From assembly GCF_018127745.1 (NCBI RefSeq), contig NZ_CP072333.1:868001-932000 (forward strand): a stretch of 64,000 bases of DNA, given 5' to 3'. Shown here piece by piece: positions 1 to 10,460 of the stretch (positions are counted from its first letter, which is position 1; the number at the start of each line of letters is the position of its first letter). The DNA is from Porphyromonas sp. oral taxon 275. Its GTDB lineage: Bacteria > Bacteroidota > Bacteroidia > Bacteroidales > Porphyromonadaceae. The position numbers were made by a program, and so were the translations under genes. Below the pieces are notes generated by a model. That model searched no databases and was not told where the DNA came from. It was given only the letters and a program-made list of their open reading frames with translations.

Positions 1-1040
1 AGCTGGCCTGCCTCCTCATCCGAGGAGACTGTCGCGCTCATCGCCGCCAGGATGGAGGCAAAGAAGAGGTAGCCCCCGACGAAGTAGAGGAGGAAGGAGA
101 TTAGGATGCCGACATAGTCCAGACGAGCCAGCTGGCTGAGGATGGCGCTCCAGCCCTCGGTAGAGGCCGCCGCGGCCAGCTTGGGGTCGAGCGATATCCC
201 TAGAGCGTGTGTCGCTACTCCCGCACCTACGAGGATGAGCAGCGCCCAGATGAGGAGCTGGAGGATGCCGACGAGTCCGATCCCGATGATCTTGCCCATC
301 ATGAGCTGCTGCGGGCTCACGGAGGAGACCATGATCTCGACGATACGGCTCTTTTTCTCCTCCTGCACGCCCTGCAGCACCATCCCGCCGTAGGTCATTA
401 TGAAGAGGTAGCTGAGGAAGGTCAAGACGATGCCCACGATGCTGAGGACCTCACTCTTGGTCTCACGGCCTCCTTGGGGAAGTTGGTTCCCAGCTGCGGA
501 GAGCTCCTCTCCTCCTTCGTCTCCGCCGCCATCAGCAGGCTCGATCTCATCCCAGCGATAGGTGCGTACCTGGATGTGCGCCTGCGTCTTGGCGATGGCC
601 TCGCGTAGCTCGGGGATGTGATAGGAGGCGATGCGCTGCTGCGTCACATACTCCGATAGTCGGGCACTCAGCATACGCTCCAGCCCGAGCGGTAGCTGCT
701 GGTGCGAGAAGAGCTGCACCGCCTCGGGGTGTACACTGAGGTCATCGGTAATGGCGAGGATGGCTGGAGCGGAACTTCCCCCCTCGGTCTTGTAGCTGTC
801 GAGCGGCTTGTCCCCAGGGATGAAGCGATAGGTCTCGTCGCTCTGGAAGAGGGGGGCGTACTGCCCGGTAGCATCGAGGACGATGATCTCCTGCCGCTCC
901 TTGCCCGCCTTGCTGAGCCAGATCGGGGTGGCCCCGATCCCCAGCATGAGGATGGGGAAAAGGAGGCTCATGACCCAGAAGGATCTCATGCGGATGCGCG
1001 AGCGGAACTCCCGCTCGATGACGAGGTATAGCTTATTCAT
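1..1040 (-). CDS. ABC-2 type (NatB-like) permease, 3' end outside window
   Basis: Membrane subunit of an ABC exporter of the NatB/YhaP type, working with the ATPase just upstream. The ATG at 1040-1038 overlaps the ATPase stop by 8 bases (ATGAATAA), the usual translational coupling of such pairs. The frame stays open to the left edge, about 346 codons without a stop. The N-terminus begins MNKLYLVIEREFRSRIR and runs into a first membrane segment (about residues 18-40), followed by a long soluble region, as in NatB. Near the edge the protein reads LAAMSATVSSDEEAGQ, which resembles the conserved glycine/serine-rich and acidic motif before the late membrane helices of this family. Family assignment is good; the exported substrate (sodium in the founding member) is unknown. 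Confidence 0.85.
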   Translation of the reverse strand, partial: MNKLYLVIEREFRSRIRMRSFWVMSLLFPILMLGIGATPIWLSKAGKERQEIIVLDATGQYAPLFQSDETYRFIPGDKPLDSYKTEGGSSAPAILAITDDLSVHPEAVQLFSHQQLPLGLERMLSARLSEYVTQQRIASYHIPELREAIAKTQAHIQVRTYRWDEIEPADGGGDEGGEELSAAGNQLPQGGRETKSEVLSIVGIVLTFLSYLFIMTYGGMVLQGVQEEKKSRIVEIMVSSVSPQQLMMGKIIGIGLVGILQLLIWALLILVGAGVATHALGISLDPKLAAAASTEGWSAILSQLARLDYVGILISFLLYFVGGYLFFASILAAMSATVSSDEEAGQ

Positions 1041-1968
1041 GAGCGAGAGGATGGCTGAGGGACTGACTGACGGCGCTGAGGAAGATCTCATGCATAGAGG
1101 GTAGCTCTCGCTCGAGGCTGCACAGCTCGAGTTCCGCAGGGAGGCTCGAGACGAGCTCACGTAGGGAGAGCCCCTCGGCATCGAGCCACAGAAGGCCGCC
1201 CATGCTGGAGGCCTGCCGCTCTAGGATACGGACGTCGGAGGTGACGGACGGGGGGAGCACTCCATCATAGGCCAGGCGTACGCGTCCCGTGCTGTAGCTG
1301 CGACGTACCTCCTCGGTCTGCCCTCTGAGGACGATCTGCCCCTGATTGATGAGGACGATGTCGTCACAGAGCTCCTCGACGCTCTGCATGTTGTGCGTCG
1401 AGAGGATGATGGTCTTGCCCTCAGCCTTGAGGCGGAGGAGCTCCTGCTTGAGGAGCTCGGCGTTGATGGGGTCGAATCCGCTGAAGGGCTCGTCCATGAT
1501 GAGGAGCTCAGGGTCGTGGAGCAGGGTGCAGACGACCTGCACCTTCTGCTGCATCCCCTTGGAGAGCTCATTGACGCGCTTATCCCACCAGTCGGCCCCC
1601 TCGAGCCGAGCGAGGAGCTCGCGGGCTCCTCGCTCGGCTTGGCTACGACTCATCCCCTTGAGTCGAGCCAAGTAGACGATCTGCTCCCCGACCTTCATCT
1701 TAGGGTAGAGCCCACGCTCCTCGGGTAGGTAGCCGATACGGCTGAGGTCCTGCTGCTGCAGTAGGTGGCCGTCGAAGAAGACCTCGCCGCGGTCGGGCGC
1801 TGTGATCCGGTTGATGATGCGTATCAGGCTGCTCTTGCCCGCGCCATTGGGCCCTAGAAGGCCTAGGATACGCCCTTGGCGCGCGCTGAGCGATACCTGA
1901 TCGAGGGCGACCTTGGTATCGTAGTGCTTCGATACCATGTCGATCTCTAGGAGGCTGGGAGCTGTCAT
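1033..1968 (-). CDS. ABC transporter ATP-binding protein, NatA-like
   Basis: 311-residue ATPase that powers the adjacent NatB-like permease at the inner membrane. Walker A GPNGAGKSS at residues 39-47, the signature LSKGMQQK at 135-142, Walker B LLIMDE at 155-160 followed by PFSGFD, and the switch histidine in STH at 192. The signature has LSKGM instead of LSGGQ, which is normal for the NatA/YhaQ group and is not damage. About 80 residues after the nucleotide-binding domain form the C-terminal extension typical of this group. It starts 30 bases after the stop of the DUF4836 gene, so the three may share a transcript. Substrate not predictable. Confidence 0.9.
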   Translation of the reverse strand: MTAPSLLEIDMVSKHYDTKVALDQVSLSARQGRILGLLGPNGAGKSSLIRIINRITAPDRGEVFFDGHLLQQQDLSRIGYLPEERGLYPKMKVGEQIVYLARLKGMSRSQAERGARELLARLEGADWWDKRVNELSKGMQQKVQVVCTLLHDPELLIMDEPFSGFDPINAELLKQELLRLKAEGKTIILSTHNMQSVEELCDDIVLINQGQIVLRGQTEEVRRSYSTGRVRLAYDGVLPPSVTSDVRILERQASSMGGLLWLDAEGLSLRELVSSLPAELELCSLERELPSMHEIFLSAVSQSLSHPLAHE

Positions 1969-1998
1969 AGAAGGGTGTCGATAATCAGTGGAGGAGGG

Positions 1999-3483
1999 CT
2001 AGAAGGCCTCGAGGACGGTGTCTAGAACGAACTGGAGCGCGTTGTCCTTCGTCGAGAGCTGTAGGGTGACCTCGCCCTGCGTCCTGTCCGCGACCATGAG
2101 GACGTACTGTAGCTTCTGTAGGCGCTGGTAGGCTACAGGCTTGGTCATAGCCTGGAACAGAGGGGTGAGGAAGGAGCGCTGGATAAACTGCTCGAGGTCG
2201 AAGAAGAGGTAGGCATGCTTGCCCTTGATCTGCTCGGCGTAGACAGGTGTAGGGCGGCCAACCTGCGGCTGCAGGAGCTCGCCGACACGTGCACTGCTGA
2301 TCAGGTAATTGATCCCATTGCGATGCCCCATGTCGAAGGTCATCCCATCATGCTGTATACGGTACTGATGCGCTCCTGTAGAGTCTACTGCAGCGAGTCC
2401 TTCCGACCCGATCCACTTGGCTACGCTATCTATGGCGTCGGGCTGTGTGCTCTCTGCATAGGCATAGGCATTATTGCTAGACCCAAGCTCGGAGATGGCC
2501 AAGACCCCCTCTCCACTGATGAGGGAGTTGAGGAGCATCATATAACCCAACTCTTCTGTATTAGATGTCGCGACTAGGCCTAGCTTCTTCATAGCTGCTG
2601 CCATGTTACTATTGATGCCGACTACGAGGTCGGGGGACTTGGGGAGATACTTGTCGAGGGAGCCCGTGATGCTCTGGGCGTAGATGAGCTTCATCCTATT
2701 CTCGATCCTTTGCTGTTCTACCTTGTCCTTGTATACGGGCTGTGCTGTGACACGCAGTCGTCCCGATTCAAAGTTCGCTCCGAAGACCATCTTACTCACC
2801 TCTGTGGCGGCGTAAGCTGGCAGCGTCGAGCTCTTGTCGAGGCTCTTTAAGTCTAGGTAGATACGGATATCGCCCTTGGTCTGCTGGAGCTGCTCGAAGT
2901 ACTTCGTCTCAGCGAAGGACTGCCCTTTCTTCGGCTTCATCGTCTCCTGGAGGAGTTGCTTGATCTGTGTGCCGACCTCAGGGACGGCGATGAGGAGCGT
3001 CTTCTTGTCGTAGGCTACGATCTCTTGCTCCTCAGGACCCGACTTGGGACTAAGTAGGGTGTAGCCCTGCTCCTCTGTCTGCTTGAACTCTGTACTGCTG
3101 AAGAGCTTCTTGAGCTGCTTCTCGAGATCGTCGCGGTCGCTTACGCGCATCAGAAAGGCCGCCTTGGCACGCGGGCTATGATAGAAGTAGATGGGGGAGC
3201 GGAGGTCGATCCCTAGCTTCTGAGGCTCAGAGAGGAGGCTCTGTAGGAAGGGCTTGGTATCGGGCGATACGAGTCCTTTCTCCAGCGCTTGCTGGATCTT
3301 GGCCTTGCGCGTCTTGTCCTCTAGGCCAGCCTTCTGCGCTAGCTGGTCGAGGTGGATGGCGGTGACGAGCTCAGCATCTCGAGGGATAGCCTGCTCGTAG
3401 GAACTGGACTTGCTGCAGCTCGCTAGGAGGAGGATACCTAGGCCTAGGGTGCATGCCGTGCGGTGTAGACGTGTGATGTACAT
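1999..3483 (-). CDS. DUF4836 family lipoprotein
   Basis: 494-residue protein with an N-terminal signal ending in the lipobox LLASC (Cys 23), so probably a lipid-anchored envelope protein. The region after the anchor (IPRDAELVTAIHLDQLAQKAG) matches the start of the Bacteroidota family DUF4836, whose function is not known to me. The protein is soluble apart from the signal. It lies upstream of the NatAB-like exporter genes on the same strand. A possible -7 box (CACCTTTG on the minus strand, 3590-3597) lies about 107 bases upstream but differs from consensus at its first base. Confidence 0.75.
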   Translation of the reverse strand: MYITRLHRTACTLGLGILLLASCSKSSSYEQAIPRDAELVTAIHLDQLAQKAGLEDKTRKAKIQQALEKGLVSPDTKPFLQSLLSEPQKLGIDLRSPIYFYHSPRAKAAFLMRVSDRDDLEKQLKKLFSSTEFKQTEEQGYTLLSPKSGPEEQEIVAYDKKTLLIAVPEVGTQIKQLLQETMKPKKGQSFAETKYFEQLQQTKGDIRIYLDLKSLDKSSTLPAYAATEVSKMVFGANFESGRLRVTAQPVYKDKVEQQRIENRMKLIYAQSITGSLDKYLPKSPDLVVGINSNMAAAMKKLGLVATSNTEELGYMMLLNSLISGEGVLAISELGSSNNAYAYAESTQPDAIDSVAKWIGSEGLAAVDSTGAHQYRIQHDGMTFDMGHRNGINYLISSARVGELLQPQVGRPTPVYAEQIKGKHAYLFFDLEQFIQRSFLTPLFQAMTKPVAYQRLQKLQYVLMVADRTQGEVTLQLSTKDNALQFVLDTVLEAF

Positions 3484-3708
3484 AGTGTTTCCTTTTAGAA
3501 TGAGTGTATTCCGTGCTGTAAATGTAGTAATTCTATAGCAATCTAAGCTGCAGCCTTCCCTCGTCGCTTAGTGTGCTGTCGCATGGGGGCAAAGGTGACC
3601 TAGCCCAAGTGTAGAGGAGGAGCAAGCAGACAGGGGGTAGAGACCTGCTGGGGACTCGAGCAAAGGGAGCTAGAAGCCCCAGCAAGGTGACAGCGTAGTC
3701 CCAGCTTC

Positions 3709-3792
3709 GCGAGGGATATCAGTCAGGGAGCTGAAGGCTATCCCTCACGCCCGTCACTGACGTCTCTCAGCCCCCTGACTGATATCCCGCAT
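3709..3792. repeat. Four-unit 22-bp palindrome array A
   Basis: Four 18-bp imperfect palindromes whose 6-bp cores start at 3715 (GATATC), 3737 (GCTATC), 3759 (GACGTC) and 3781 (GATATC): exact 22-bp steps. Arms are of the TGAGG or TGACT type. No fifth unit at 3693 or 3803. The rest of the gap 3484-3904 holds only the carB terminator and a weak promoter candidate. Confidence 0.9.
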
Positions 3793-3846
3793 GGAGGCTC
3801 AGCCTAGAGCTACATAAGGCTGAGCCTTAGCCTAGGCTATAATGCA

Positions 3847-3884
3847 ACTCGCCCCTAGATGTACTGTGACATCTAGGGGCGAGT
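3847..3884 (-). terminator. Terminator after carB
   Basis: Perfect 15-bp stem (ACTCGCCCCTAGATG at 3847-3861 against 3870-3884) with an 8-base loop, 20 bases past the carB stop. The U-run is poor, as is common here. Confidence 0.75.
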
Positions 3885-3904
3885 AGGCAATGTAGGGAGC
3901 GGGC

Positions 3905-6900
3905 TTACTTGTACTCAGACCAGCTCTTGATCTGGAGCTCCTCGACAGGGAGCGTGCAGAAGGAGGTGATGAAGGCCGAGGCCAGGCGCGCGTTGGTCAA
4001 CAGCGGGATGTTGAGGTCGATGGCAGCACGTCGTAGGCGGTAGCCATTGGTGAGCTCGCCTGCGGTGAGGTTCTTGTTGATATTCACTACCATGTCGATC
4101 TTCTTCTCGTGTAGCAGGTCCAGTGCCTGTGGGTGCTTGCCCTCATCGGTCGGCCAGTAGACGAGCGTGGAGGGGATGCCGTTCTCAGCCAGCATGTCGT
4201 GCGTGCCCTGCGTCGCGTAGAGCTTATAGCCACGGGCGTGCAGCAGCTGGGCCGCGTCGAGCATGTCGACCTTCTGCTTGTAGCCTCCCGTGGAGAGCAG
4301 CACGCTGCGCTCGGGGATGCGGTAGCCGACGGAGAGCATGGACTTCAGCACCGCCTCGTTGGTATCGTCACCGAGACAGCCGACTTCCCCCGTGCTCATC
4401 ATATCGACCCCGAGGACGGGGTCTGCCTTCTGTAGGCGTGCGAAGGAGAACTGGGAGGCCTTGATCCCCACGTAGTCGAGGTCGAAGGCACTCTTATTGG
4501 GCTTCTCCACGCGCTGACCCAGCATGATGCGGGTCGCCAGCTCGATGAAGTTAATCTTGAGCACCTTGCTGACGAAGGGGAAGCTACGGGAGGCGCGCAG
4601 GTTACACTCGATGACCTTGATCTCATTGCCCTTGGCGAGGAACTGGATGTTGAAGGGACCCGAGATGTGTAGCGCCTCGGCGATCTGGCGACTGATGCGC
4701 TTGATGCGGCGCACCGTCTCGACATAGAGCTTCTGCCCTGGGAACTGGATGGTGGCATCGCCCGAGTGTACCCCTGCAAACTCGATATGCTCGCTGATGG
4801 CGTAGGCTACGATCTCACCGCGCTGGGCTACGGCGTCGATCTCGACCTCCTTGGCGTGCTCGATGAACTGGCTTACGACCACGGGGTGCTCCTTCGATAC
4901 ATCGGCTGCGAGCTCGAGGAAGCGATAGAGCTCCTCCTGATTGGAGCAGACATTCATCGCAGCCCCCGAGAGGACGTAGCTGGGACGTACGAGTACGGGG
5001 AAGCCCACCTCCTCGATGAAGCTGTCGATATCGGAGAGGCTGGTGAGCTCCCGCCAGCGGGGCTGGTCGATCCCGAGGCTGTCGAGCATGGCGGAGAACT
5101 TGTGTCTGTCCTCGGCGTTATCAATGTCCTCGGCCTGCGTCCCGAGGATGGGGATACGCTGGGAGTGGAGCTTGAGGGCAAGATTATTGGGGATCTGTCC
5201 GCCCGTCGAGAGGATGACGCCGCGCGGGGTCTCTAGGTCAAGGATATCTAGGACGCGCTCGAAGGTCAGCTCGTCGAAGTACAGCCTATCGGTAATGTCG
5301 TAGTCGGTGCTGACGGTCTCGGGATTGTAGTTGATCATCACCGAGCGGAAGCCCTGCTGACGGATCGTCTGCAGCGCATTGACACCGCACCAGTCGAACT
5401 CTACCGAGCTGCCGATACGGTAGGCGCCCGAGCCGAGGACGACGACCGAGCGTGCATCCCCCTCGTAGTCAATGTCGCTCACCGTGCCGCTATAGGTAAG
5501 GTAGAGGTAGTTGGTCTCGGCGGGGTATTCGGCCGCGAGGGTGTCGATCTGCTTGACCACGGGTACGATGCCGAGCTTCTTGCGCAGGGCGCGCACCTCG
5601 AGCGCCTCCTTGTCCCGAGCCTTGATACCCTGAGCCTCGAGGACGAAGCGAGCGATCTGGAAGTCCGAGAAGCCCTGGCGCTTGGCGTGGCGCAGCAGTT
5701 GCTGGGGTAGGGCTGCGATACTTGTCTGCTGGTGCAGCTCCTCTGAGGTGCGCACGATGCTCGACAGCTTGTCGAGGAACCAGCAGTCGATCTTGGTCAG
5801 CTGGTGGATCTGCTCCACGCTATAGTCAGCACGCAGTGCCTGGCTGATGGCGACGATGCGGGTGTCGGTCGGGGCCTTCAGCGCCTCGTCCAGCTCGGCA
5901 CCCGAGAGCTCCTTGGTATTGTTGCCCACGAAGCCGTGCATGCCCTGGCCGATCATACGTAGCCCCTTTTGCATCGCTTCCTCGAAGGTGCGGCCTATGG
6001 CCATCACTTCGCCGACGGACTTCATGCTACTGCCGAGCTCGCGGGAGACGCCGTGGAACTTGCCGAGGTCCCAGCGGGGGATCTTGCACACGACATAGTC
6101 CAGAGCGGGCTCGAAGAAGGCAGGCGTGGTCTTGGTCACCGAGTTCTTGAGCTCGAAGAGCCCGTAGCCGAGGCCGAGCTTGGCGGCGACGAAGGCCAGC
6201 GGGTAGCCCGTCGCTTTGGACGCCAGAGCCGAGGAGCGCGAGAGGCGCGCATTGACCTCGATGACGCGGTAGTCCTCACTGTCGGGGTCGAGGGCATACT
6301 GCACATTGCACTCGCCGACGATGCCGATGTGACGGACGATGCGGATGGCGATCTCGCGGAGCTTGTGGTACTCGTTGTTGGTCAGCGTCTGCGAGGGAGC
6401 GATGACGATGCTCTCCCCGGTGTGGATGCCGAGGGGGTCGAAGTTCTCCATATTGCAGACCGTGATGCAGTTGTCGTAGCGGTCACGGACGACCTCGTAC
6501 TCGACCTCCTTCCAGCCCTTGAGACTCTTCTCGACGAGCACCTGGGGGGAGAAGGCGAAGGCCTTGCTGCAGAGCTCGTCCAGCTCCTGCTCGTTGTCAC
6601 AGAAGCCACTGCCGAGCCCCCCGAGGGCATAGGCCGCGCGGATGATGACGGGGTAGCCGAGGCTGGCGGCTGCCCGGCGTGCCTCCTCTAGGGTCTCCGC
6701 TGCATGGCTCTGGATGGTCTTGACAGAGATCTCGTCCAGCTTGCGGGCGAAGAGGTCTCTGTCCTCCGTGTTCATGATGGCCTCGACGGGGGTACCGAGC
6801 ACCTGCACCTGGTACTTGTCGAGGACGCCACTCTGGTGTAGGGCGACGCCGCAGTTGAGTGCCGTCTGTCCGCCGAAGGCCAGCAGGATCCCCTGAGGGC

Positions 6901-7144
6901 GCTCCTTCTCGATGACCTTCTCGATGAAGAAAGGCGTCACGGGGAGGAAGTAGATCTCATCGGCTATACCCTCCGAGGTCTGTACGGTGGCGATATTGGG
7001 GTTCACGAGGACGGTGTGGATCCCCTCCTCACGCATGGCCTTCAGCGCCTGCGAGCCCGAGTAGTCGAACTCCCCAGCCTCACCTATCTTGAGTGCTCCA
7101 GAGCCGAGGAGCAGCACCTTCTGTATCTTGTTCTTGTCGCTCAT
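3905..7144 (-). CDS. carB: Carbamoyl-phosphate synthase large subunit
   Basis: 1079 residues, the normal length. CarB makes carbamoyl phosphate from bicarbonate, two ATP and ammonia channelled from CarA, feeding pyrimidine and arginine synthesis in the cytoplasm. The two homologous ATP-grasp halves are visible: the first opens with GSGALKIGEAGEFDYSGSQA, the second with VLGSGAYRIGSSVEFDWC. The C-terminal allosteric (MGS-like) domain occupies about the last 140 residues (GYKQKVDMLDAAQLLHARG onward). The start is 33 bases after the carA stop, and a strong hairpin follows the stop, so carAB is a two-gene operon. Confidence 0.97.
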   Translation of the reverse strand: MSDKNKIQKVLLLGSGALKIGEAGEFDYSGSQALKAMREEGIHTVLVNPNIATVQTSEGIADEIYFLPVTPFFIEKVIEKERPQGILLAFGGQTALNCGVALHQSGVLDKYQVQVLGTPVEAIMNTEDRDLFARKLDEISVKTIQSHAAETLEEARRAAASLGYPVIIRAAYALGGLGSGFCDNEQELDELCSKAFAFSPQVLVEKSLKGWKEVEYEVVRDRYDNCITVCNMENFDPLGIHTGESIVIAPSQTLTNNEYHKLREIAIRIVRHIGIVGECNVQYALDPDSEDYRVIEVNARLSRSSALASKATGYPLAFVAAKLGLGYGLFELKNSVTKTTPAFFEPALDYVVCKIPRWDLGKFHGVSRELGSSMKSVGEVMAIGRTFEEAMQKGLRMIGQGMHGFVGNNTKELSGAELDEALKAPTDTRIVAISQALRADYSVEQIHQLTKIDCWFLDKLSSIVRTSEELHQQTSIAALPQQLLRHAKRQGFSDFQIARFVLEAQGIKARDKEALEVRALRKKLGIVPVVKQIDTLAAEYPAETNYLYLTYSGTVSDIDYEGDARSVVVLGSGAYRIGSSVEFDWCGVNALQTIRQQGFRSVMINYNPETVSTDYDITDRLYFDELTFERVLDILDLETPRGVILSTGGQIPNNLALKLHSQRIPILGTQAEDIDNAEDRHKFSAMLDSLGIDQPRWRELTSLSDIDSFIEEVGFPVLVRPSYVLSGAAMNVCSNQEELYRFLELAADVSKEHPVVVSQFIEHAKEVEIDAVAQRGEIVAYAISEHIEFAGVHSGDATIQFPGQKLYVETVRRIKRISRQIAEALHISGPFNIQFLAKGNEIKVIECNLRASRSFPFVSKVLKINFIELATRIMLGQRVEKPNKSAFDLDYVGIKASQFSFARLQKADPVLGVDMMSTGEVGCLGDDTNEAVLKSMLSVGYRIPERSVLLSTGGYKQKVDMLDAAQLLHARGYKLYATQGTHDMLAENGIPSTLVYWPTDEGKHPQALDLLHEKKIDMVVNINKNLTAGELTNGYRLRRAAIDLNIPLLTNARLASAFITSFCTLPVEELQIKSWSEYK

Positions 7145-7177
7145 ATCCTTGGTAATCGTTTAGTCGTAGTGTCGTGC

Positions 7178-8251
7178 CTAGAGCAGCTGGAGGAACTCCT
7201 CGAAGATGAAGACCGTGTCGGTCGGCCCGCTGCAGGCCTCGGGGTGGAACTGGGCTGAGAAGTAGGGGAGCGTCTCGTGGCAGATCCCCTCGTTGGTGCC
7301 GTCGTTGAGGTTGATGTACTTGGCGCGCCAGCCTGGGCCGAGCGTGGAGGCATCCACTGCGTAGCCGTGATTCTGGCTGGTGATGTAGCAGCGCGTCGTG
7401 CCGACCTCCTGCACGGGCTGATTGTGACTGCGGTGGCCGTACTTCATCTTCGTTACCTTGGCGCCAGCGGCTGCGGCGAGGAGCTGATTGCCCATGCAGA
7501 TGCCGCAGATGGGCTTCTTGCGCTCCAGCGCCTTGCGGATGTGCTCGACGGTGATGCTGCACATATTGGGGTCACCGGGTCCATTGGATAGGAAGAGCCC
7601 ATCGTAGTCGATCTGGTTGAAGTCATAGTCCCAGGGCACGCGGTAGAGGGTGATCTCGGGGCGGATAAGGTTGCGGATGATGTTGTTCTTGGCGCCGCAG
7701 TCGACGAGGACGACCTTCTTGGGACCATTGCCGTAGACCTGTACCTCCTTGGGCGAGACCTCCGCTACGAGGTTGCGTGCGTTGGGGTCGTCGAAGGGGA
7801 TGTCTGTCCCTCCCTCGAGGATGATCTTACCCTTCATCGAGCCCTTCTCTCGGAGCGTCTTCGCCAGCTCCCGGGTGTCGATGCCCGTGAGGCCGAAGAC
7901 CTGCTCGCTGCGTAGCCACTGGCCGAGCGAGCTCTGAGCGTTCCAGTGGCTGTGCTCCTCGGAGTAGTCGGAGACGATGATGCCAAGGGGATGGATCCTG
8001 TCGCTCTCGCGGAAGTAGGCGATCCCGTGCTCGTCGAGCTGGGGGGAGGGTACGCCATAGTTACCTACTAGGGGGTAGGTCATTACGAGGATCTGCCCGC
8101 GGTAGCTCGGGTCGGTAAAGCTCTCGGTGTAGCCCGTCATAGCGGTAGTGAAGACGACTTCGCCTGCTACGGGGGCCTCGTGGCCGAATGCGTAGCCTTC
8201 GAAGCGGCTACCATCATCGAGGATCAGCGTGGCTCTTTTGTACTCTTGCAT
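7178..8251 (-). CDS. carA: Carbamoyl-phosphate synthase small subunit
   Basis: 357 residues. Class I glutamine amidotransferase subunit that releases ammonia from glutamine for CarB. The N-terminal CPSase small-chain domain covers about residues 1-150. The amidotransferase triad is visible as Cys 252 (GICMGNQL, usually GICLGHQ), His 336 and Glu 338 (FHPE). First gene of carAB. Its 5' region carries a consensus promoter about 200 bases upstream and a hairpin with a U-run 60 bases before the ATG, which suggests leader attenuation. Confidence 0.97.
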   Translation of the reverse strand: MQEYKRATLILDDGSRFEGYAFGHEAPVAGEVVFTTAMTGYTESFTDPSYRGQILVMTYPLVGNYGVPSPQLDEHGIAYFRESDRIHPLGIIVSDYSEEHSHWNAQSSLGQWLRSEQVFGLTGIDTRELAKTLREKGSMKGKIILEGGTDIPFDDPNARNLVAEVSPKEVQVYGNGPKKVVLVDCGAKNNIIRNLIRPEITLYRVPWDYDFNQIDYDGLFLSNGPGDPNMCSITVEHIRKALERKKPICGICMGNQLLAAAAGAKVTKMKYGHRSHNQPVQEVGTTRCYITSQNHGYAVDASTLGPGWRAKYINLNDGTNEGICHETLPYFSAQFHPEACSGPTDTVFIFEEFLQLL

Positions 8252-8282
8252 AGGACGTGTATATATGAAGGTAGGTGAGTGA

Positions 8283-8393
8283 CTACTGCGCTACCAGACC
8301 CCTAGATAAAGAAAAAGCCGCCTCGCAAGCAGTGCTTGACGAGCGGCCTCTATATCTTGTCATGCTCTCGGGGAGCAAGGATCTAAGTATCAT
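8283..8393 (-). CDS. Possible 36-residue leader peptide of carAB
   Basis: Small frame beginning MILRSLLPESMTRYRGR and ending 31 bases before carA. It contains five Arg codons, three AGA and one AGG, and it reads straight through the leader hairpin and its U-run. A ribosome translating it would melt the hairpin. Nothing else proves it is translated; no ribosome-binding site is visible. Confidence 0.3.
   Translation of the reverse strand: MILRSLLPESMTRYRGRSSSTACEAAFSLSRGLVAQ
8312..8347 (-). promoter_or_regulatory. Leader hairpin with U-run, candidate attenuator
   Basis: On the minus strand a stem GCCGC...GCGGC, with an inner CAAGC/GCTTG stem and three mismatches between them, is followed directly by TTTTT. 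It sits between the carA promoter and the carA start, not after a gene, so it would act as a conditional terminator rather than a gene end. Confidence 0.5.
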
Positions 8394-8447
8394 CGTATCG
8401 GTGTAGATTAGTGATAGCGGGGGAGGCTAAGCGCCTGCCCTTTCGGG

Positions 8448-8477
8448 CAAAGGTACGCAAAAAAGCCAAGATGGCAA
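8448..8477 (-). promoter_or_regulatory. Promoter of carAB
   Basis: Minus-strand TTG (8477-8475), exactly 19 bases, then TACCTTTG (8455-8448). This is a full match to the Bacteroidota consensus. Start of transcription expected near 8441, giving a leader of about 190 bases. Confidence 0.7.
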
Positions 8478-8526
8478 GCCCCAGCGCCGTGCCCTAGCCT
8501 AGAGGGCCAGCACCGCCCCTAATGCA

Positions 8527-8571
8527 GCGAGGCTCGCCTCAGAGGAGATCATCCTCCGAGGCGAGCCTCGC
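8527..8571 (-). terminator. Terminator after eno
   Basis: 14-bp perfect stem (GCGAGGCTCGCCTC, 8527-8540, against 8558-8571) continued by an inner GAGGA/TCCTC stem. It lies 48 bases after the eno stop. Weak U-run. Within the gap 8252-8618 the remaining sequence is the carAB leader. Confidence 0.7.
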
Positions 8572-8618
8572 TTGTCTTAGCCGCTAGCCCTAGGGCAGGC
8601 GGCTAGGCTAGGGCAAGC

Positions 8619-9947
<1,329 letters not shown>

Positions 9948-10140
9948 TTAGCGCAAACTAGAACTAATTATTTAATCGCTCTGCTCAGCCCCCGCTTGGA
10001 GCCTCGTCCTAAGGCCTTGCGAAGCATCCCTTTTCCTTTGCTTTAGCGCCCTTCCCAGTGAGCTGCGGGGCTGCTTCGAGCCCCTTCCGTTGGGTTGCTG
10101 CTGGGCCCCTTAGCGCCCTCCTCCTCCCCCAGAGCGCAGG

Positions 10141-10224
10141 CTGACGGATATCCCTCAGCGCTCTGACTGCTATCCTTCAGGCTCGTGAGGGACGTCCCTC
10201 AGCCTCGTGACTGATATCCCTCAG
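10141..10224. repeat. Four-unit 22-bp palindrome array B
   Basis: Cores at 10147 (GATATC), 10169 (GCTATC), 10191 (GACGTC) and 10213 (GATATC), exact 22-bp steps and the same core order as array A. It lies in the divergent gap 9900-10460 between eno and the YitT gene. The rest of that gap is GC-rich sequence in which I see only the two promoters. Confidence 0.92.
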
Positions 10225-10396
10225 CGAAGCCCTCCCTTAGCCCTCAGCACAGCGCGTAGCCGCCCCGCCTACCGCGCCTTACTCCTGGGGCTTCGTCGCG
10301 TGCCACCCCTTCCCTCCAGTTGGCCTCCTTTCTCGTGAGGCTGGAGCAGCGCAGAGCCCCTTTGCCCAAGGCATAGAGCGTATGCACTAGATGACT

Positions 10397-10404
10397 TATC
10401 TTTG
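10397..10404 (+). promoter_or_regulatory. Promoter -7 box of the YitT gene
   Basis: TATCTTTG 57 bases before the ATG. No well-placed TTG upstream. Confidence 0.5.
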
Positions 10405-10460
10405 TGAAGGCGCTCGGGACACCGGCGCCCGAACACCTATACTAAGCACATCTCATCAAG

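Noticed and set aside
3484..3904. Array A as a transposon end
   Set aside because: No terminal inverted repeats or target duplication visible around 3709-3792.
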